25,482 bases of DNA from positions 12,743 to 38,224 of the forward strand of contig DIEZ01000069.1 in assembly GCA_002418885.1 (NCBI GenBank). Direction: 5' to 3'. Position numbers and translations under genes: made by a program. The stretch is from Syntrophaceae bacterium UBA5761 (lineage in GTDB: Bacteria > Desulfobacterota > Syntrophia > Syntrophales > UBA4778). Each line of letters starts with the position of its first letter. Position 1 is the first letter of the stretch. Below the pieces are notes generated by a model that did not search any database, was not told the origin of the DNA, and saw only the letters and a program-made list of their open reading frames with translations. Of this stretch, positions 22,503 to 25,482 are shown in pieces.

Positions 22503-23633
22503 GTGGGGAAAGGTCGTTTCGTCAAGAGACTCAACCGATTCGTCATCCTGTGCCTGATCGGGAGCAAACGGGTCCGGGTCCATCTCCCTAATCCCGGACG
22601 CCTCCGGGAACTTCTTCTCCCCGGACGGACCGTATACCTCGCCGAAAATCGGGGCGGGAAAAGCACCGACTTCACCGCCGTCGCCGTGGAGCGGGAAGGA
22701 GCCCCGGTCCTTCTCCACACCCATCTCGCCAATGCCGTCGTGGGACGGCTGATCGAAGAAGGCCGTCTGCCCGGTTTCGAGGGTGCGCGCATAGTCAGAA
22801 CGGAAGCCGCTTTCGGCCGCAGCCGGTTCGACTTTCTCCTGGAGCGGGACGGGCGGCCCTTCGTCCTTGAAGTGAAATCCTGCACGCTCTTCGGCAACAG
22901 CATCGCCATGTTCCCCGACGCCGTGACAGCCCGGGGATGCAGGCACCTCGAAGAGCTGGCGGCGCTGGCGGACCCGGGAACGGCCGCCGGTGTAGTCTTC
23001 CTCGTCCACTCGTCGCGGGTTCGATATTTTCTCCCCGATTACCATACGGATTTAGATTTTGCCCGGATCTTCCTCGATGTTAAAGACAGGCTTCTGATCA
23101 AGGCGTTTTCCGTGGGATGGAAAAGGGACCTCACCCTGTGTTCGGACGTCCGGGAACTTGAAATCCCCTGGCGGCTCCTGGACCGGGAGCTATCGGACAG
23201 AGGCGTCTACATCCTCGTACTCCACATTACGGAAGGCCGAGTTCTCGACGTGGGCGGCCTCGGCCGGGTTCGCTTCCCGCAGGGTTTCTATCTTTACGCC
23301 GGCTCAGCGAAGAGAAATCTCCGGAAACGCACCGAAAGGCACCTGAGGAGACGGAAGACCCTGCACTGGCACATCGACTACTTGAGAGCCTGTGCGGACG
23401 CAACAGAGGCCATCCCCATCCGCTCGGGCGACGACCTGGAGCACGAACTCGCGACGGCGCTCGGTGGAATCGCGGACTGGGCGATCCCGAGTTTCGGTTC
23501 GTCCGACTGCGACTGTCCGACCCATCTCTTCGGCATGAAGACGAACCCCCTCATTTCACCCGCCTTCATCGACCTTTTACAGCACTTTCGCATAGACCGA
23601 CTGGAGCGGATGATTGCAGAAGAAAAGACATAA
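22503..23633 (+). CDS. sfsA: SfsA nuclease fused to GIY-YIG-like DUF123 domain
   Basis: This is a 376-residue fusion. Residues 1 to about 215 are SfsA (sugar fermentation stimulation protein, a DNA/RNA-binding nuclease-fold protein): KRLNRF, VHLPNPGRLREL, RTEAAFGRSRFDFLLE and VLEVKSC, with PD-(D/E)xK residues Asp110, Glu123 and Lys125. Residues about 230-370 are DUF123, related to GIY-YIG nucleases: GVYILVL, GFYLYAGSAKRNLRKR, RHLRR, LHWHIDYL and SSDCDCPTHLFG. Two nuclease-like domains in one chain suggest action on nucleic acid; the target is unknown. The start GTG 22503 lacks a ribosome site, and the conserved SfsA N terminus may extend a few codons further up. The 134-nt gap upstream shows no clear promoter. 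Confidence 0.9.
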   Translation: MGKGRFVKRLNRFVILCLIGSKRVRVHLPNPGRLRELLLPGRTVYLAENRGGKSTDFTAVAVEREGAPVLLHTHLANAVVGRLIEEGRLPGFEGARIVRTEAAFGRSRFDFLLERDGRPFVLEVKSCTLFGNSIAMFPDAVTARGCRHLEELAALADPGTAAGVVFLVHSSRVRYFLPDYHTDLDFARIFLDVKDRLLIKAFSVGWKRDLTLCSDVRELEIPWRLLDRELSDRGVYILVLHITEGRVLDVGGLGRVRFPQGFYLYAGSAKRNLRKRTERHLRRRKTLHWHIDYLRACADATEAIPIRSGDDLEHELATALGGIADWAIPSFGSSDCDCPTHLFGMKTNPLISPAFIDLLQHFRIDRLERMIAEEKT

Positions 23634-23636
23634 GCC

Positions 23637-23664
23637 TTGACAACCGTCGCCGATTGTCATTAAT
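23637..23664 (+). promoter_or_regulatory. Possible promoter for the TIGR00725 gene
   Basis: TTGACA (23637-23642), a 16-nt spacer and ATTAAT (23659-23664) lie just after the sfsA stop and 36 nt before the GTG start. The -35 is perfect and the -10 is 4/6. Confidence 0.42.
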
Positions 23665-23699
23665 GGATAAAAACCCGGGCGAAACGGAGGGCCTTTGTC

Positions 23700-24215
23700 G
23701 TGGCTGAAATCTCGGTGAAGAGAAAGCCCGTCGTCATCGGTGTGATGGGGGGACACCGTGCAGACTCCAAGGCAACCGAAGAGGCGCATCGTCTTGGTGC
23801 CGCGATCGCAGGGAAAGGTTATGTACTGCTCACAGGCGGGGGCGGGGGCGTGATGAAAGCCGCCTCGGCGGGTGCCTGGAACGCAGGAGGCCTTGTAATC
23901 GCCGTCCTTCCGAACGAGAGAGGGAACCCTCTGAAGGAATACCCCCATGAGTACGTGGACATCCCGATCTATACGGGGATGGGGGACGGAAGGAACGCGG
24001 TCAACGCCAAGGCCCCCGACATCGTCGTGGCGCTCAAGGGAGGTCCGGGAACGCTCTCGGAGATAGCCTTGGCCCTCAAGAGCGGCACGCCCGTCATCGG
24101 TCTCCGCGCCCTAAAGTTCGCCGTCCCGGAGGGATACACGTTCCACGCCGCGGAGACGGTGGAGGAGGTGATGGAGCGGATCGAGGGGATTTTGAGGTGG
24201 ATTCGTCCTCTTTAG
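23700..24215 (+). CDS. LOG-like Rossmann-fold protein (TIGR00725 family)
   Basis: This 171-residue protein of the TIGR00725 group is related to LOG/lysine decarboxylase-like and DprA-like nucleotide-binding folds. It has VVIGVMGGHRAD near the N terminus, the glycine loop LTGGGGGVMKAASAGAWNAG (44-63), GRNAVNAKAPDIVVAL, and GGPGTLSEIALALKSGTPVI (114-133), equivalent to the LOG motif PGGxGTxxE. LOG enzymes are phosphoribohydrolases that release cytokinin-like bases from nucleotides. Whether this branch does so is unknown. The start is GTG 23700, with GGAGGG 8 nt upstream. It lies 48 nt before gltA on the same strand, so cotranscription is likely. Confidence 0.86.
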   Translation: MAEISVKRKPVVIGVMGGHRADSKATEEAHRLGAAIAGKGYVLLTGGGGGVMKAASAGAWNAGGLVIAVLPNERGNPLKEYPHEYVDIPIYTGMGDGRNAVNAKAPDIVVALKGGPGTLSEIALALKSGTPVIGLRALKFAVPEGYTFHAAETVEEVMERIEGILRWIRPL

Positions 24216-24263
24216 GACGTCAATGTCATAGAAAGAATCTTTGGGCAAGCTATAGGAGGTAAA

Positions 24264-25482
24264 ATGGAGTACGCAGCAGCAAAGGGAGAGAAATTCGCGA
24301 AGCTCGAAGTCGACGGTCGGGTCTTGGAGCTGCCGGTAATCGTTGGTTCCGAAGGGGGGTGCGCAATCGACATCAGTGAATTGAGGCGCCGCCTGGGGTA
24401 CATCACCTACGACCCGGGGTACGCAAACACAGCCTCCTGCTGCTCGGCCATTACTTATATCGACGGAGAAAAGGGCATCCTGCGCTATCGCGGCTACGAC
24501 ATCGAATACCTCGCCGCCAAGGGTATCGAATTCATCCCCACGTCCTGGCTGCTAATCTTTGGGGAGCTCCCGACGGATGCGGAACGGGGAAAGTTCCGGG
24601 AGTTGTTGACATCGCAGGAGCTCCTGCACGAAGGCATGCTGAAATTTTTCGACTCCTTGCCGCCCTACGGAGACCCGCTGGCGATACTTTCCGCGGCGGT
24701 CCAATGCAACAGCCTCTACAGCCCCGAGTTGAGGGCTATCGAACCGAGAGACCCGGAGGCGATGACGCTCGTGGCGGCCAAGTTGCTGAGCAAGGTTCGG
24801 ACGATAGCGGCGTTCAGTTATAAGAAGGCGATCGGAGAGCCCTTCATCTATCCCAACCCGGAATTGAATTATTGTTCCAACTTTCTCCACATGATGTTTT
24901 CTATACCCAACCGAAACTACCGTGCAAGCGACGTCATCGTGAGCACCCTCAACCTGTTTTTCGTGCTCCACGCGGACCACGAACAGAACTGTTCGACGTC
25001 CACGGTGCGGATCGTCGGGTCGACGGAGGCGAATCTCTTCGATTCCGTCGCCGCCGGGATCAGCGCCCTCTCCGGCCCGCTGCACGGGGGGGCAAACATC
25101 GAGGTCATCAAGACTCTCGAGCGCATTCACCGTCAAGAGACGACCGTTAAAGACCTGATCGAGTCGGCGAAGAAAAAGGACCCCACCGGGGCGCGGGTGA
25201 AGATAAGCGGCATGGGGCACCGGGTGTACAAAAACTACGACCCCCGGGCGAGGATCCTGAAAAAGGAGGTGTACCGCGTCCTCGACTCCCTGGAAGTGAA
25301 AGACCCGCTCTTCGACATAGCGATAGAGCTGGAAGAAAGGGCGCTGGCGGACCCTTACTTCCAAGAACACAAGCTTTTCCCCAACGTGGACTTCTATGCG
25401 GGCATCCTTCTGCGGGCCCTCAAGATACCGCTCAACATGTTCACTGTTATGTTCGCTATCGCCCGGACGGCGGGCTGGATCG
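24264..25482 (+). CDS. gltA: Citrate synthase, type II, cut by window edge
   Basis: The first 406 codons of a citrate synthase that condenses acetyl-CoA and oxaloacetate are visible. The N-terminal beta region (LEVDGRVLELPVIVGSEG, then the DPGYANTASC segment) is that of type II, E. coli-like hexameric enzymes. The catalytic residues are present: His274 in GPLHGGAN, His319 in GMGHRVYKNYDPRA and Asp376 in PNVDFYAG. LHADHEQNCSTSTVR is also typical. About 25-30 residues are missing beyond the window. The start is ATG 24264 with a strong AGGAGGT 4 nt upstream. Type II enzymes are often inhibited by NADH; the sequence cannot prove this here. It is functionally linked to mdh about 10 kb upstream, which supplies oxaloacetate. 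Confidence 0.96.
   Translation, partial: MEYAAAKGEKFAKLEVDGRVLELPVIVGSEGGCAIDISELRRRLGYITYDPGYANTASCCSAITYIDGEKGILRYRGYDIEYLAAKGIEFIPTSWLLIFGELPTDAERGKFRELLTSQELLHEGMLKFFDSLPPYGDPLAILSAAVQCNSLYSPELRAIEPRDPEAMTLVAAKLLSKVRTIAAFSYKKAIGEPFIYPNPELNYCSNFLHMMFSIPNRNYRASDVIVSTLNLFFVLHADHEQNCSTSTVRIVGSTEANLFDSVAAGISALSGPLHGGANIEVIKTLERIHRQETTVKDLIESAKKKDPTGARVKISGMGHRVYKNYDPRARILKKEVYRVLDSLEVKDPLFDIAIELEERALADPYFQEHKLFPNVDFYAGILLRALKIPLNMFTVMFAIARTAGWI

Noticed and set aside
24204..24219. Hairpin CGTCCT-CTTT-AGGACG over the TIGR00725 stop codon
   Set aside because: The 6-bp stem is perfect but no T run follows, so it is not called a terminator. gltA starts 45 nt later and probably needs read-through.
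1..25482. tRNA, rRNA, CRISPR array, insertion sequence, integrase or phage genes
   Set aside because: I looked for these and saw none. Intergenic gaps are all under 300 nt and contain only the sites listed.

Overview
The window is about 25.5 kb of gene-dense, G+C-rich bacterial chromosome, with no insertion sequence, phage gene, CRISPR array, tRNA or rRNA that I can see. The content suggests a Gram-negative, delta-proteobacterial (Desulfobacterota, perhaps Syntrophales-like) genome: an MJ0042 zinc-finger/DUF3426 protein, tandem CNNM/CorC proteins beside glmU, a fused TIGR03960-TIGR03936 radical SAM protein ahead of rng-rplU-rpmA, and an SfsA-DUF123 fusion. This lineage call is inference from family knowledge; no marker-gene tree was made.

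Layout. (1) 1-3124, minus strand: two overlapping CNNM/CorC-type membrane proteins followed by glmU (cut by the window edge). They are driven from a clear divergent promoter pair at 3188-3263. (2) 3357-7435, plus strand: a tight purine and tRNA-modification operon, purD-purH-purE-tsaC. PurD carries archaeal-type motifs. (3) 10834-7417, minus strand: a Cys-rich protein of unknown role, then hpt, the MJ0042/DUF3426 protein and an RCK-gated potassium channel. The last three are packed with a 17-nt overlap and a 12-nt gap. The channel gene converges on tsaC with a 19-nt overlap. (4) 10905-14416: single small genes in alternating orientation. These are a CYTH phosphatase/cyclase-fold protein, a protein with a degenerate HQxxH zincin motif, a secreted TPR protein, purU (with a strong promoter and a perfect inverted repeat over its start) and a small unknown protein. 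(5) 14513-20145, plus strand: mdh, the radical SAM fusion, ribonuclease E/G, ribosomal proteins L21 and L27. (6) 20199-25482, plus strand: a cold-shock protein with a leader holding an intrinsic-terminator hairpin, a rhomboid protease overlapping a frameshifted SDH-type serine protease, an SfsA-GIY-YIG fusion nuclease, a LOG-like TIGR00725 protein and type II citrate synthase (cut by the window edge).

Most genes are housekeeping: purine synthesis and salvage with formate recycling through PurU, cell-wall precursor synthesis, central carbon metabolism and translation. The best candidate for an undescribed system is the radical SAM/DUF2344 fusion locked between mdh and RNase E/G-L21-L27. To my knowledge its reaction is unknown, and the neighbourhood points to RNA or ribosome biology. 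Secondary items are the csp leader, the SDH frameshift at a six-G run, the HQxxH protein, the Cys-rich protein and the purU inverted repeat.
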